55,875 nucleotides of DNA from Geobacter sp. (GTDB taxonomy: Bacteria; Desulfobacterota; Desulfuromonadia; Geobacterales; Pseudopelobacteraceae): assembly GCA_009885845.1 (NCBI GenBank), contig VFJW01000012.1, forward strand, positions 1 to 55,875, written 5' to 3'. Position 1 is the first letter of the stretch, and each line of letters begins with the position of its first letter. This document shows positions 1 through 9,621 of this stretch, piece by piece. The notes below the pieces were generated by a model that made no database searches, was not told where the DNA came from, and saw nothing but the letters and a program-made list of their open reading frames with translations. A program made the position numbers and the translations under genes.

Positions 1-1496
1 ACGGTACGCCCTATACTTTCACCGTTAGCGCCACCAATGCTGTCGGTACAGGTGCTGCGTCAGCCGCGTCCAACAGCGTAACTCCAACTGCTCCGCTTAC
101 TCCGCAAACCATCGGAGCGATCACCTTTACTCCTGCTACGTTGGCAGCCGGTGGCACCACTACCGTTTCAGCTACCGCGACATCTGCTCTTCCGGTGACA
201 TTCACCAGCACAACGCCTGCCATCTGTACAGTCGTCGGCACCACGGTCACCGGCGTTTCAAGCGGTGCCTGTACCATTGCTGTCGATCAGGCCGGTAATG
301 GTGAATACAGCCCTGCTGCCCAGGTCACCAGCAACCAGACAGTCACGACGACACCGCAAACCATCGGAGCAATCACCTTTACTCCTGCTACTTTGACAAC
401 CGGTGGCACCACTACCGTTTCAGCTACTGCCGCATCTGCTCTTCCGGTGACATTCACCAGTTTAACAACCGGAGTCTGTACAGTCGTCGGCACCATAGTC
501 ACCGGCGTTGCCGCAGGCACCTGTACCATTGCTGCCGATCAGGCCGGTAACGGTACATTCAGCCCTGCTATCCAGGTCACCAGCAATCAGACAGTCACGG
601 CTGCGTTAACTGCTCCCGCCGCACCTAGCACAGTCACCGCCGTTGCCGGGAACGGCCAGGCCACCGTCAGCTTTACGCTTCCGATCAGCGACGGCGGCAG
701 TCCGATCATCCAATACAGCGTGATATCGACTCCCGGAGGATTCAATGTCAGCGGCAGTGTCAGCCCGCTTACAGTAACCGGACTAACCAACAGCACCACT
801 TATACCTTTGCCGCGTACGCTACCAACATTGTGGGCACAAGTGCGGCATCTTTTGCTTCCAACAGTGTAACACCAACCATCCCTGCCACTATCCCCGGCG
901 CACCCACATCAGTCACCGCCGTTGCAGGCAACGGCCAGGCCACCGTCAACTTTACGCCTCCTATCAGTGACGGCGGCAGCCCGATCATCCAGTACGGCGT
1001 AATATCGACTCCCGGAGGATTTAATGTCACTGGCAACAGTCCGATCATAGTTACCGGGCTTGCCAACGGCACCTCCTATACCTTTACCGCATACGCAACA
1101 AACGCTATCGGTACCAGCCTGCCATCGGCAGCCTCCAACAGTGTGACGCCGACTAATCCTGCCACTGCTCCCGGAGCGCCTACCGCAGTCACCGCCGTTG
1201 CCGGCAACGCACAGGCGACCGCCAGCTTTACCGCTCCGGTCAGTGACGGCGGCAGTCCTATCACCGGCTACACCGTAACATCCAACCCTGCAGGCGGAGT
1301 GGACAGTAACACCGGAACAACCGGTTTGAGCCATGTCATTACCGGGCTTTCAAACGGTACGCCCTATACTTTCACCGTTAGCGCCACCAATGCAGTCGGT
1401 ACAGGTGCTGCGTCAGCCGCGTCCAACAGCGTAACTCCAACTGCTCCGCTTACTCCGCAAACCATCGGAACGATCACCTTTACTCCTGCTACGTTG
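1..1496 (+). repeat. Near-identical internal coding repeat in the FN3/Ig protein
   Basis: Bases 1-143 recur at 1354-1496 with only two mismatches, an in-frame offset of 1353 bp (451 codons). Further Ig-like units at about 360-590, 1460-1690 and 1720-1950 are also highly similar at DNA level. The low synonymous divergence points to recent duplication or gene conversion between modules. Confidence 0.85.
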
Positions 1497-3959
1497 ACAG
1501 CCGGTGGCACCACTACCGTTTCAGCTACTGCCACATCCGCTCTTCCGGTGACATTCACCAGTTTAACAACCGGAGTCTGTACAGTCGTCGGCACAACCGT
1601 GACCGGCGTTTCAAGCGGTACCTGTACGATTGCTGCCGATCAGGGCGGCAATGGTGCATTCAGCCCTTCTCCTCAGGTCACCGGCAATCAGACAGTCACG
1701 ACGGCACCGCAAACCATCGGAGCGATCACCTTTACTCCTGCTACTTTGACAACCGGTGGCACCACTACCGTTTCCGCTACTGCCACATCTGCTCTTCCGG
1801 TGACATTCACCAGTTTAACAACCGGAGTCTGTACAGTCGTCGGCACAACCGTGACCGGCGTTTCAAGCGGTACCTGTACGATCGCTGCCGATCAGGGCGG
1901 TAATGGTGCTTTCAGCCCTGCTGCCCAGGTAACAGCAAACCAGACGGTCACGGCTGCGCTAACTGCTCCGGGCACACCTACCGCAGTCACCGCAGTTGCC
2001 GGAAACGGGCAGGCAACTGTCAGCTTCACAGCTCCGGTCAGTGACGGCGGCAGTCCAATCACCCAGTACGGGGTAATATCGACTCCCGGAGGATTCAATG
2101 TCACTGGCAACAGTCCGATCATAGTTACCGGGCTTGCCAACGGCACCGCCTACACTTTTACCGTTACCGCCGCTAATGCAATCGGCACTAGTACCGCATC
2201 CGCAGCATCCAACAGTGTAACGCCGACAGCACCACTTTCCTCGCAGACGATCAGCTTCGGCGCAGCTCCTGCTCTTACGTATGGCGGCGCTTTCGGTACG
2301 GTCTCTGCCTCTGCAACTTCTACTTTGCCGGTCACCTACAGCAGTACAACACCGACCATCTGTTCGATCACCGGCGCAAGCGTGACCCCGATTCTGGCAG
2401 GAACTTGTACCATCGCGGCTAATCAGGCAGGAGATACCAACTTTGCTCCCGCAACTCAGGTGACTCAGAACATCACGGTGGCCAAAGCCACCCCGATCAT
2501 CACCTGGGCTAACCCTGCTGCGATCACCTACGGAACTGCGCTTTCAGGGACACAACTGAATGCGACTGCCAGCGTTACCGGAACGTTTGCTTATACCCCG
2601 GCAAGCGGAACGTTATCTGCCGGAACACAGACCCTGTCGGTTACCTTCACTCCAACTGATGCAATCAACTACAACAACGCTTCCGGTTCGGCGACCATCT
2701 CGGTTAATCAGTCCGCACCGAGCATTACCACCTGGCCAACCGCTTCGGCTATTATCTACGGACAGACTCTTACCGCTTCAACACTGAGCGGCGGTGTTTC
2801 TTTGACACCGGGTACATTCGCCTTTACGACTCCTTCAACTGCTCCAGCCGCAGGAACGGCTCCACAGGGGGTAACTTTCACCCCGACTGATGCGGTTAAC
2901 TACAGCACCGCTACCAATACCATCAGCGTAACGGTCAACCCGGCGCCAACCGTTCCCGGCGCACCCACTTCTGCAACTGCAGTTGCTGGAGACGGCCAGG
3001 CCACCGTCAGCTTTACGGCTCCTGTCAGTGACGGTGGTAGCCCCATCACCGGCTACACCGTAATATCAGCCCCTGGCGGAATTACCGCTACCGGCTCCGG
3101 TTCCATAACAGTAAACGGCCTCACTAACGGCACCGCCTATACATTTGCCGCGTACGCTACCAACATTGTGGGTACAAGTGCAGCCTCCGTGGCATCCAAC
3201 AGTGTTACTCCATCCGCACCTCCAGTTATCACAACCGGTACCACTGCAACGGTAACAACCAACGTCTCCGGCCGGAATACTTCAACTCTTGTTCTCAATA
3301 CCCCTGGCGCAACGGTGAACATCCCGGCAGGAACGGCCATGACCGATGCAGCGGCCAATCCGATAACCGGCCCACTTACGTTGACCGCAACCGCTTCGAC
3401 CAGTACTTTATCACTTCCCATTGCGGAAGCTGCGGGACGTACCGCCGACGGCAGATCTCTGAGAGCTATGGGCGGATTTATAGACATCACTATTTCCAGT
3501 GGTTCAGGCACAGTAAAGAGGTTTGGAACCCCGATAATCGTAAATATAGCCTTATCAGCCAGCATGGCCATACCTGGGGTTACGCTCGAATATTTCAGCT
3601 TTGACGGTACAACCTGGAATATGGAGGGTACTGCGACTGTTAAGGCTGATGGAACCATTGATATGCAGATTACCCATCTTTCCGTCTGGGCGGTTGCCAC
3701 GTTCTCAACCGCTCCGACCGGCGATATAAATGGAGATGGAACCGTTACTATTGCCGATGCCCTGAAGGCATTGCAGTTTGCTGTCGGAATTGGATCTCCG
3801 ACATCTGCCGAACTTGCTAATGGCGATGTAGCACCGCTTGTCTATCCTGTCACCCAGACCAACGGGGTCATCAGCGCAACGTCATCACCAAACGGAGTCA
3901 TTGATACGGGAGACGCAATTGTTATTCTTAAAAAATCAATCGGGATTGTTACCTGGTAG
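1..3959 (+). CDS. FN3/Ig-like repeat surface protein with C-terminal dockerin (5' end outside window)
   Basis: The reading frame is open from base 3 of the window, so the gene begins upstream; about 1319 residues are visible. It alternates fibronectin type III modules (GNGQATVSF, SDGGSPI, NGTAYTF, SNSVTP signatures; one partial and five complete) with Ig-like modules (QTIGAITFTPATL to NQTV; five copies, the last divergent) and two MBG-like modules beginning YGTALS and YGQTLT. A unique beta-rich segment of about 170 residues follows. The last 80 residues form a type I dockerin with two calcium-loop motifs, GDINGDGTVTIADALKAL and NGVIDTGDAIVILKK. No enzymatic domain is visible. It is probably an extracellular adhesin or scaffold whose dockerin docks to a cohesin; the next gene may supply one. 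The translation is almost free of charge and rich in Thr, Ala and Ser. Confidence 0.85.
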   Translation, partial: GTPYTFTVSATNAVGTGAASAASNSVTPTAPLTPQTIGAITFTPATLAAGGTTTVSATATSALPVTFTSTTPAICTVVGTTVTGVSSGACTIAVDQAGNGEYSPAAQVTSNQTVTTTPQTIGAITFTPATLTTGGTTTVSATAASALPVTFTSLTTGVCTVVGTIVTGVAAGTCTIAADQAGNGTFSPAIQVTSNQTVTAALTAPAAPSTVTAVAGNGQATVSFTLPISDGGSPIIQYSVISTPGGFNVSGSVSPLTVTGLTNSTTYTFAAYATNIVGTSAASFASNSVTPTIPATIPGAPTSVTAVAGNGQATVNFTPPISDGGSPIIQYGVISTPGGFNVTGNSPIIVTGLANGTSYTFTAYATNAIGTSLPSAASNSVTPTNPATAPGAPTAVTAVAGNAQATASFTAPVSDGGSPITGYTVTSNPAGGVDSNTGTTGLSHVITGLSNGTPYTFTVSATNAVGTGAASAASNSVTPTAPLTPQTIGTITFTPATLTAGGTTTVSATATSALPVTFTSLTTGVCTVVGTTVTGVSSGTCTIAADQGGNGAFSPSPQVTGNQTVTTAPQTIGAITFTPATLTTGGTTTVSATATSALPVTFTSLTTGVCTVVGTTVTGVSSGTCTIAADQGGNGAFSPAAQVTANQTVTAALTAPGTPTAVTAVAGNGQATVSFTAPVSDGGSPITQYGVISTPGGFNVTGNSPIIVTGLANGTAYTFTVTAANAIGTSTASAASNSVTPTAPLSSQTISFGAAPALTYGGAFGTVSASATSTLPVTYSSTTPTICSITGASVTPILAGTCTIAANQAGDTNFAPATQVTQNITVAKATPIITWANPAAITYGTALSGTQLNATASVTGTFAYTPASGTLSAGTQTLSVTFTPTDAINYNNASGSATISVNQSAPSITTWPTASAIIYGQTLTASTLSGGVSLTPGTFAFTTPSTAPAAGTAPQGVTFTPTDAVNYSTATNTISVTVNPAPTVPGAPTSATAVAGDGQATVSFTAPVSDGGSPITGYTVISAPGGITATGSGSITVNGLTNGTAYTFAAYATNIVGTSAASVASNSVTPSAPPVITTGTTATVTTNVSGRNTSTLVLNTPGATVNIPAGTAMTDAAANPITGPLTLTATASTSTLSLPIAEAAGRTADGRSLRAMGGFIDITISSGSGTVKRFGTPIIVNIALSASMAIPGVTLEYFSFDGTTWNMEGTATVKADGTIDMQITHLSVWAVATFSTAPTGDINGDGTVTIADALKALQFAVGIGSPTSAELANGDVAPLVYPVTQTNGVISATSSPNGVIDTGDAIVILKKSIGIVTW

Positions 3960-3981
3960 AATCAATCGGTCAGGAGAACGT

Positions 3982-4476
3982 ATGATAAAAAAAACAGGCT
4001 CACTAGTCTCAAGCGTTATATGTGCCACTGTAATGGTTGTTGTAATGCAAGGTTGCGGCAGCGGCGGGAGCAACGAGACAACTAAAGCGGGAACGGTACG
4101 ACCAAAAACCGTACTGGCAGGTACCATCGGTGTTGCTGTGAATGGTATCAGCCTTACTCTGACTCTTCCTGCGGGTGTTAGCGTAAAAGCGGACTCTACT
4201 TCGGGGGAGGTAAACAGTGGAGTGATTACCATGTTGTCACCCAACGATACCAGCAGTTATTCTACGGCAAAATACACTTCTGCCTCGCGTACGTTAACTA
4301 TAGCAGTGATCAGGGGGGCGGTTCCGTTTTCTCCGGGAGATTTCTTTACCATTACCTGCGATGTAGCTGCCGGAGTTTCTACGCAAAATATGGTGATAAC
4401 CGTAGATAAGGTGTCGGCTCATGACGGATTGGGGGCAGAAATAATCCCAACGCCGACAGCTACGGCAAGCTTATAG
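3982..4476 (+). CDS. Small lipoprotein with a possible cohesin-like domain
   Basis: A 164-residue protein. The open frame extends upstream to 3838, but the ATG at 3982 is preceded by a ribosome site (AGGAGAACGT) and begins with a lipoprotein signal: two Lys, a hydrophobic stretch, then VVVMQGC with the lipobox Cys at residue 25. It should be membrane-anchored. The mature part is a beta-rich domain (LTLTLPAGVSV, then SRTLTIAVI, then GDFFTITCDVAAG, then a closing strand). This strand order resembles the cohesin/carbohydrate-binding fold seen in Geobacter lipoproteins, but the match is by eye only. It starts 22 bp after the dockerin gene and is probably co-transcribed with it. Inference: an anchor for the neighbouring dockerin protein. 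An unrelated beta-sandwich lipoprotein is equally possible. Confidence 0.75.
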   Translation: MIKKTGSLVSSVICATVMVVVMQGCGSGGSNETTKAGTVRPKTVLAGTIGVAVNGISLTLTLPAGVSVKADSTSGEVNSGVITMLSPNDTSSYSTAKYTSASRTLTIAVIRGAVPFSPGDFFTITCDVAAGVSTQNMVITVDKVSAHDGLGAEIIPTPTATASL

Positions 4477-4484
4477 TCACTGTT

Positions 4485-6458
4485 TTATTTCTCCGTCATT
4501 TTAAGCGGCTCTTCATTCAAGCATTCGATAATGGTTGCAGGCTCATCGATAGCGGCCCGTGTAACGGAGTAGATCGTCACGGGCTGTTCTTTTCCTTTTA
4601 CAATAACCCTGCGCAACCCTTCGATTTTCAACCCTTTCAGAGTCCCTGCCTCTGCCGCATTACGCACATGTTCAACAGATGATCCGGTGGCCAGAATATT
4701 GGCATCGAATATTCTGGTGAGTCCTTCTACGCGCGAACCGAGGTTAACGTGATCGCCGATAACCGTATAATCCATCTTCTTCCCCTCGGCACCGATATTG
4801 CCGACAACTACCTCGCCTGAATTAATGCCGATACCACAGGAAAGTTTTGGTTTACCCTCGCTCTCCCATTTTCCGTGCAGATTTTCCAGCACCTGCAGCA
4901 TTTCAGCCGCGCAAAGCATGGCCAGTTCAGCATGATTTTCACGCCGTATCGGAGCATTCCAGAAAACGACAATGGCGTCGCCGATAAATTTATCCAGAGT
5001 CCCTTCCCATTTCAAGATTACATCCGTCATGGCGCCCAGATATTCGTTCAACAGTGCAACGACATCTTCAGGTGAGTTTTTCTCTGAAAAGGTAGTAAAA
5101 CCTTTGACATCAGAGAATAAAACGGTAACTTCGCGTTTTTCACCTCCCAGTTTTGCCATCTCGGGATTGTTAATCAATTCGTTGACCAGCGCCTGGGTTA
5201 CGTAACTCGAGAACATGGCCCTTATTTTTCGTGAATGGCGCTCTTCAAAGGCATAGTTCCAGGCGGTGACCAGGATGAACATACACAGGACCATGTTTAT
5301 CGGGCTGGCCATATTGATCCATAGTCCCTGATCGGCAAAAAGCACAAAGCCGACCAGAGCGACAAATAACATGGCCGCCAGTGCGGTAACGGCACCCCAC
5401 GCAAGTCTTGTACGACTCAGAGCAAACGCCAGCAAAACGCCGACAATACTCTGGAATGCCCCTTCCTGAAGCGGAGTGGCTTTCCGGATAAAATTGTTCT
5501 GGATTATGGATGCAGCAACGGCAGCATGTTTTTCCACCCCCGGAGTGACTGCAGAAAAGGGGGTTACACGCAGGTCATAGAGGCCGATTGCTGTGGCTCC
5601 TATCAAGACGATCCTGTTGTCGATGGCTTCGCGCCCAACCACGCCGTCAATAATATCTGCAATGGAGATGTGCGTGAAGGTTTTGCCGGGGCCATAGTAA
5701 TTAATCGGCATCCTGCTCCAGTGATCAGTCGGTATGAATGTCTTGCCGACCCTGATGCCGCGTGACGCCTGAACGGTCAGTTTTTCCGGGGGGATCCCCA
5801 GAAAGGTGGAGGCACACCGCAATCCCAGTGAGGGGTAAAGGAAGTTGTCGTACCCCAACAGCAGGTGCTCCCAACGTAGAGTTCCGTCGAATTCGTCCGG
5901 AAACATGCTGATGTGTGCCAGGGACATCGCGCTCTGTTTCAGCACCGGCACCGGAATCGTCAATACACCGCCAGACATGATGGGGGGATATGTATTAAAC
6001 AGCGTGGCATCTTCAAAAGACACTATGGCCGAATTTTCAAGAACTGAATCCGAAATCGGTTTAGCCTGTTTTTCAAAATCCAGTGCCATGGGAAGTATAA
6101 CATTGCCAGCATCGCGAATTGCTTTTGCAAGGCGGAGATCATGCGTGTCAGATTCAGGGAAGATAATATCAAACCCGATGACGGCAGCATCAGCCTTGCT
6201 CAGTTTTTCCACCAACTGAGCCATGACATCGCGCCCCCAGGGCCAGCGACCGAACCTGGCCAGACTCTTCTCATCTATGGCGGCAATGACAACGGTTTCT
6301 GGCGGAGTAACCACTCCGCGCAACGTGAAGCGAAAATCGTAGAACTTGGCCTCAATTTGCGTGAGGAGTTTCGCGTTATTGAAAAGAAGAATGCCGAAGA
6401 TCAGGGTGACTGCAAGGCCGATGGCAAAACGGATCATGGCATTACTTATGTTTTTCAT
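4485..6458 (-). CDS. CHASE2-domain class III adenylate/guanylate cyclase
   Basis: A 657-residue membrane sensor. An N-terminal transmembrane helix (about 10-28) leads into an extracytoplasmic CHASE2 domain (about 30-320; VVIAAIDEKSL, GFDIIFPE). Three closely spaced hydrophobic segments (about 335-405) and a class III cyclase domain (about 440-620) follow. The cyclase has the metal aspartates in VLFSDVKGFT and FIGDAIVVFW, a Lys in TLDKFIGD, and MDYTVIGDHVNLGSR with Thr at the second base-specifying position, which favours ATP as substrate. The product would be cAMP or possibly cGMP. The ATG is preceded by GAGGT at 9 nt. The gene converges on the lipoprotein with an 8-bp gap between the ends. 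This architecture is common in Geobacter; its signal is unknown. Confidence 0.88.
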   Translation of the reverse strand: MKNISNAMIRFAIGLAVTLIFGILLFNNAKLLTQIEAKFYDFRFTLRGVVTPPETVVIAAIDEKSLARFGRWPWGRDVMAQLVEKLSKADAAVIGFDIIFPESDTHDLRLAKAIRDAGNVILPMALDFEKQAKPISDSVLENSAIVSFEDATLFNTYPPIMSGGVLTIPVPVLKQSAMSLAHISMFPDEFDGTLRWEHLLLGYDNFLYPSLGLRCASTFLGIPPEKLTVQASRGIRVGKTFIPTDHWSRMPINYYGPGKTFTHISIADIIDGVVGREAIDNRIVLIGATAIGLYDLRVTPFSAVTPGVEKHAAVAASIIQNNFIRKATPLQEGAFQSIVGVLLAFALSRTRLAWGAVTALAAMLFVALVGFVLFADQGLWINMASPINMVLCMFILVTAWNYAFEERHSRKIRAMFSSYVTQALVNELINNPEMAKLGGEKREVTVLFSDVKGFTTFSEKNSPEDVVALLNEYLGAMTDVILKWEGTLDKFIGDAIVVFWNAPIRRENHAELAMLCAAEMLQVLENLHGKWESEGKPKLSCGIGINSGEVVVGNIGAEGKKMDYTVIGDHVNLGSRVEGLTRIFDANILATGSSVEHVRNAAEAGTLKGLKIEGLRRVIVKGKEQPVTIYSVTRAAIDEPATIIECLNEEPLKMTEK

Positions 6459-6720
6459 GACGCAAGACCTCGCTACAGCTTGGTAAATTCTACTTTACTG
6501 CGTTGTGGTTTTATAGCAGGAACAGTTTTGAAATAACACTGGAAACCCTCTTCATTAAAAACAAGCTCGCCTTTCAGAATTAATTTGATGGATTGTTTAT
6601 TCTGGTTGTGTTAGAAAATTTCTCCGATTCAGGGGGAACGGATTTGATTTTTTTGGAAGAGCCGTTTTCCAAGCTGATCTGATACTGATCGCATCACACA
6701 TTACATTGCAAAGAGGCCTT

Positions 6721-7323
6721 ATGAACCACTCCGTTAATTCCATCATTCTGGCAGCATGTCTTATTCTCTCCCCTGCACTGGGCATGGCAGCTGACGAAAC
6801 AACACCTGTGCCGGTCAGTGAAGTGAAAACAGCTGTTCAGGCTGCAGCTCCGGCCGCAGCCAAACCCACAAAGATCGGCTCGATTGATTTAAGCTACGTC
6901 GGAGTTGAATCAGAATTCGGCAAGTCGGCTAAAACACAACTGTCTGAAATGAAGAATAAGCTTCAGGAAAAGGTTCTTGGTGAAGAGAAAAAACTCGACA
7001 CGCTTAAAAAGTCTATAGAGTCGAAGCTGCCCACCTACACTCCGAAACAGCGTGAGGCGAAAACAAAGGAATTCCAGAGTAAAGTTGAGGCGTTTCAGAA
7101 GTTGGCGCGTGAATCAGAAGAAGCGTTCATGAAGGAACAGGGGGACGCGACCGGCAAAATATTCTCCCTGATCGAGAAAGCTGTAATCGACTACGGAAAA
7201 GCCAATAACTTTGCCATCATCGTCAGCAAGAAGGATATTATCTATTCCGACAGCAACAATGAATCTCAGGATCTGACCAGCATAATTCTGAAAGCCGTCA
7301 ACGATGCCTGGAAAAATAAATAG
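6721..7323 (+). CDS. OmpH/Skp-family periplasmic chaperone-like protein
   Basis: A 200-residue secreted protein. A TTG lies in frame at 6706, but the ATG at 6721 has AAGAGG just upstream and gives a clean signal peptide (hydrophobic core IILAACLILSPALG, cleavage likely after GMAA). An Ala/Pro-rich linker follows, then the OmpH/Skp pattern: IGSIDLSYV, a long charged coiled coil (about 75-150), and a C-terminal NFAIIVSKKDIIYSD strand region. Skp relatives chaperone unfolded outer-membrane proteins in the periplasm. It stands alone here rather than next to bamA/lpxD, so it may be a paralogue with a more specific client. The 262-bp gap with the divergent cyclase must carry both promoters; no strong promoter could be assigned. 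Confidence 0.75.
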   Translation: MNHSVNSIILAACLILSPALGMAADETTPVPVSEVKTAVQAAAPAAAKPTKIGSIDLSYVGVESEFGKSAKTQLSEMKNKLQEKVLGEEKKLDTLKKSIESKLPTYTPKQREAKTKEFQSKVEAFQKLARESEEAFMKEQGDATGKIFSLIEKAVIDYGKANNFAIIVSKKDIIYSDSNNESQDLTSIILKAVNDAWKNK

Positions 7324-7324
7324 T

Positions 7325-8857
7325 TCAAAATAAACTCTCCCCGGTCATTTCCTGCGGCTGCGCCAGTCCCAGCATCTTCAGCATGGTCGGCGCCACATCG
7401 GCAAGCCGCCCACCTTCGCGCAGAACGGCACCCCGGCGTTTGTCATCCACCACCACAAACCAGACCGGGTTGGTAGTATGAGCAGTGAACGGCTCGCCGT
7501 TCTCATCCTGCATCTGTTCGGCATTCCCATGATCGGCGGTGATCAGTACCGCTCCCCCCAGATCCAGAATTTTTGCAACAACCCGTCCCGCACAGGCATC
7601 AACTGTTTCAACCGCCTTGATTGCTGCAGCTTCAACGCCGGTATGTCCGACCATATCGCAGTTGGCAAAATTGAGGATGATGACGTCGTAGAGATCCTGA
7701 TCCAGTAGTCTGAGAAGCCTGTCCGTCACCTGACCGGCACTCATCTCCGGTTTCAGGTCGTAGGTGGCAACCTCCTTCGGGGAAGGGATCAGGGCGCGAT
7801 CTTCGCCGGGAAAAGGGATCTCCACCCCTCCGTTGAAGAAGAAAGTCACGTGGGCGTACTTCTCGGTTTCGGCGATACGCAACTGTTTCAGTCCGGCATC
7901 GGCCAGCACCCCTCCGAAAATATTGGTCAACTCCGTGGAGCCGAACGCGATCGGGAGGCCGAATGTTGCGTCGTATTCGGTCAGGCAGACATAGTCAGCA
8001 AGCTTTGGCCGGTCACGCCGTGCAAACCCGTCAAAATCGTCTAGGGCAAGCGCCCGGGTGATCTCGCGGGCCCGGTCGGAACGGAAATTGAAAAATATGA
8101 AGCCGTCACCGTCCTGCAGCTGGCCGACCGGTGCACCCTGCTCACAGATGACCGCAGGGACGACAAATTCGTCGTATATTTTTGCTGCGTAACTCTGCTC
8201 GATAGCATCCTTCGAAGAGACACACAGTTCTCCCAGACCATGCACTACGGCATTGTAGGCTTTTTCAACGCGGTCCCAGCGGGTATCACGATCCATGGCG
8301 TAGTAGCGCCCCATGACCGTGGCGATTGTACCGACACCGATCCGCGCAATCTCCGCTTCCAGCTCTTCCAGATACCCGGCTCCGCTCTGCGGCGGCGTAT
8401 CACGGCCGTCAAGCAGGCAGTGAATGTACACATCCGCCACACCTTCGCGTCTGGCCAGTTCCAGCAAGGCATACAGGTGAGTATTGTGGGAATGAACTCC
8501 GCCGTCGGAGAGAAGACCGGCAAGATGCAGCCTCCCTCCCGACGCCTTGACTCTGGCGATGCACTCAAGCAGGGTCGGATTAGTGAAAAAGTCCCCGTCA
8601 AGGATAGACTTTGTGACGCGGGTCAGTTCCTGATAGACAATCCGGCCCGCACCGAGATTAAGGTGCCCGACTTCAGAGTTGCCCATCTGCCCGTCAGGCA
8701 GGCCGACCGCCATGCCGGAACAGTTGATTGCAACGTGCGGATATTCGTTCAAATATTTCGCCAGATGAGGTGTGTTTGCCAGGGCAACGGCGTTGTGGAC
8801 AGGATTGGGATTAATCCCCCAGCCATCTAGTATCATAAGTACAAGCGGGTTTTTCAT
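7325..8857 (-). CDS. gpmI: 2,3-bisphosphoglycerate-independent phosphoglycerate mutase
   Basis: A 510-residue glycolytic enzyme interconverting 3- and 2-phosphoglycerate with two Mn ions. The open frame extends further upstream, but the ATG at 8857 has AAGGGGAG 7-8 nt before it and begins with the family start [14 protein letters not shown]. Metal and catalytic motifs are visible: [14 protein letters not shown] with the phosphorylated Ser, [30 protein letters not shown] and [11 protein letters not shown]. Length is normal for the family. It normally follows rlmH; here a 211-bp gap carrying a repeat separates them. It ends one base from the convergent OmpH-like gene. Confidence 0.97.
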   Translation of the reverse strand: MKNPLVLMILDGWGINPNPVHNAVALANTPHLAKYLNEYPHVAINCSGMAVGLPDGQMGNSEVGHLNLGAGRIVYQELTRVTKSILDGDFFTNPTLLECIARVKASGGRLHLAGLLSDGGVHSHNTHLYALLELARREGVADVYIHCLLDGRDTPPQSGAGYLEELEAEIARIGVGTIATVMGRYYAMDRDTRWDRVEKAYNAVVHGLGELCVSSKDAIEQSYAAKIYDEFVVPAVICEQGAPVGQLQDGDGFIFFNFRSDRAREITRALALDDFDGFARRDRPKLADYVCLTEYDATFGLPIAFGSTELTNIFGGVLADAGLKQLRIAETEKYAHVTFFFNGGVEIPFPGEDRALIPSPKEVATYDLKPEMSAGQVTDRLLRLLDQDLYDVIILNFANCDMVGHTGVEAAAIKAVETVDACAGRVVAKILDLGGAVLITADHGNAEQMQDENGEPFTAHTTNPVWFVVVDDKRRGAVLREGGRLADVAPTMLKMLGLAQPQEMTGESLF

Positions 8858-8898
8858 GTGCACTCCCCTTTGAATCAACCTAGAAAAAGCACTTGAAA

Positions 8899-9012
8899 CA
8901 CTGAGAACACGGAGTAAAATCCGAGGGTTATAAACAAAAAACTGTTTTTTTGATTCGCCCAAAAGGGGAATCTTGGTTTTGCTTTAAGTCCTTTATTTCT
9001 CTGTGTTCTCGC
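8899..9012. repeat. Imperfect inverted repeat between gpmI and rlmH
   Basis: GAGAACACGGAGTAAAAT (8903-8920) is matched on the opposite strand by TTTATTTCTCTGTGTTCTC (8992-9010), with about 70 bp between the arms. A third, partial CTCTGTGTTAT lies at about 9040. It looks like a dispersed intergenic element of the REP/MITE kind rather than a simple terminator, because the arms are far apart. Its copy number in the genome cannot be seen here. Confidence 0.5.
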
Positions 9013-9068
9013 GTAAATGCGCCTACTTCTGGCTGTGCCTCTGTGTTATTGAACTGCCGTTTTTAGGA

Positions 9069-9527
9069 TTAATGATGATACGGCTCGCCATTTAGTATCG
9101 TAAACGCACGGTATATCTGCTCCAACAGGAAGGCTCGCACCATTTGATGCGTGAAGGTCATTTTCGACAAAGCCATCAGTCTGCCCCGACGACGGAACTC
9201 TTCGGAGAAACCGTAGGCGCCGCCGACAACAAAGATCAGTTCACCGGTGCCGCTGTCGCGCTGTTTCTCTACAAAAGCTGCCAGTCCGGGGGAGTCAAGC
9301 TGTTCACCCCGTTCGTCCATCAAAACCAGCGTTGCGCCGGGCGGGATCTGCTTCTCCAACCGTTCGCACTCACGGCGGCGCATCTCCTCGGCTTCTGCCC
9401 CTTTCTCGTCACGAATATCTACAAGCTCGAGCGGAGAGTAGCGCCGGATGCGGCCGGCGTACTCGTCGATGGCATCTTTGACCCACGGGTCACGACTTTT
9501 GCCGATCCAGAGTACTTTCAGTTTCAT
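9069..9527 (-). CDS. rlmH: 23S rRNA (pseudouridine1915-N3)-methyltransferase RlmH
   Basis: A 152-residue SPOUT methyltransferase that methylates pseudouridine 1915 in helix 69 of 23S rRNA. Family hallmarks are present: an N-terminal KLKVLWIGK strand, LMDERGEQLDSP, the knot region FVVGGAYGFS, and the C-terminal LSKMTFTHQMVRAFLLEQIYRA ending in GEPYHH. Length matches the family (about 155). It normally sits directly after rsfS, but here 9.5 kb of accessory genes intervene, so it may now depend on a different promoter. Confidence 0.97.
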   Translation of the reverse strand: MKLKVLWIGKSRDPWVKDAIDEYAGRIRRYSPLELVDIRDEKGAEAEEMRRRECERLEKQIPPGATLVLMDERGEQLDSPGLAAFVEKQRDSGTGELIFVVGGAYGFSEEFRRRGRLMALSKMTFTHQMVRAFLLEQIYRAFTILNGEPYHH

Positions 9528-9621
9528 GATTTCACTTCAATTGGGGCGGTCATAAGGTCAGAAGATACTCGTGAAAGGTGTTCATGTAAAGTCCGGGGTA
9601 TTATTTTATGTGCCCTGCGGA

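Noticed and set aside
909-1334. Antisense open frames within the FN3/Ig repeat gene
   Set aside because: They arise from the GC-rich, repetitive codons of the plus-strand gene; their translations are low-complexity and repeat with the modules.
1-2300. Regular DNA repeats that could suggest a CRISPR array
   Set aside because: The repeats are long, in frame and encode FN3/Ig modules; there are no short spacers of constant length, and no cas genes are in the window.
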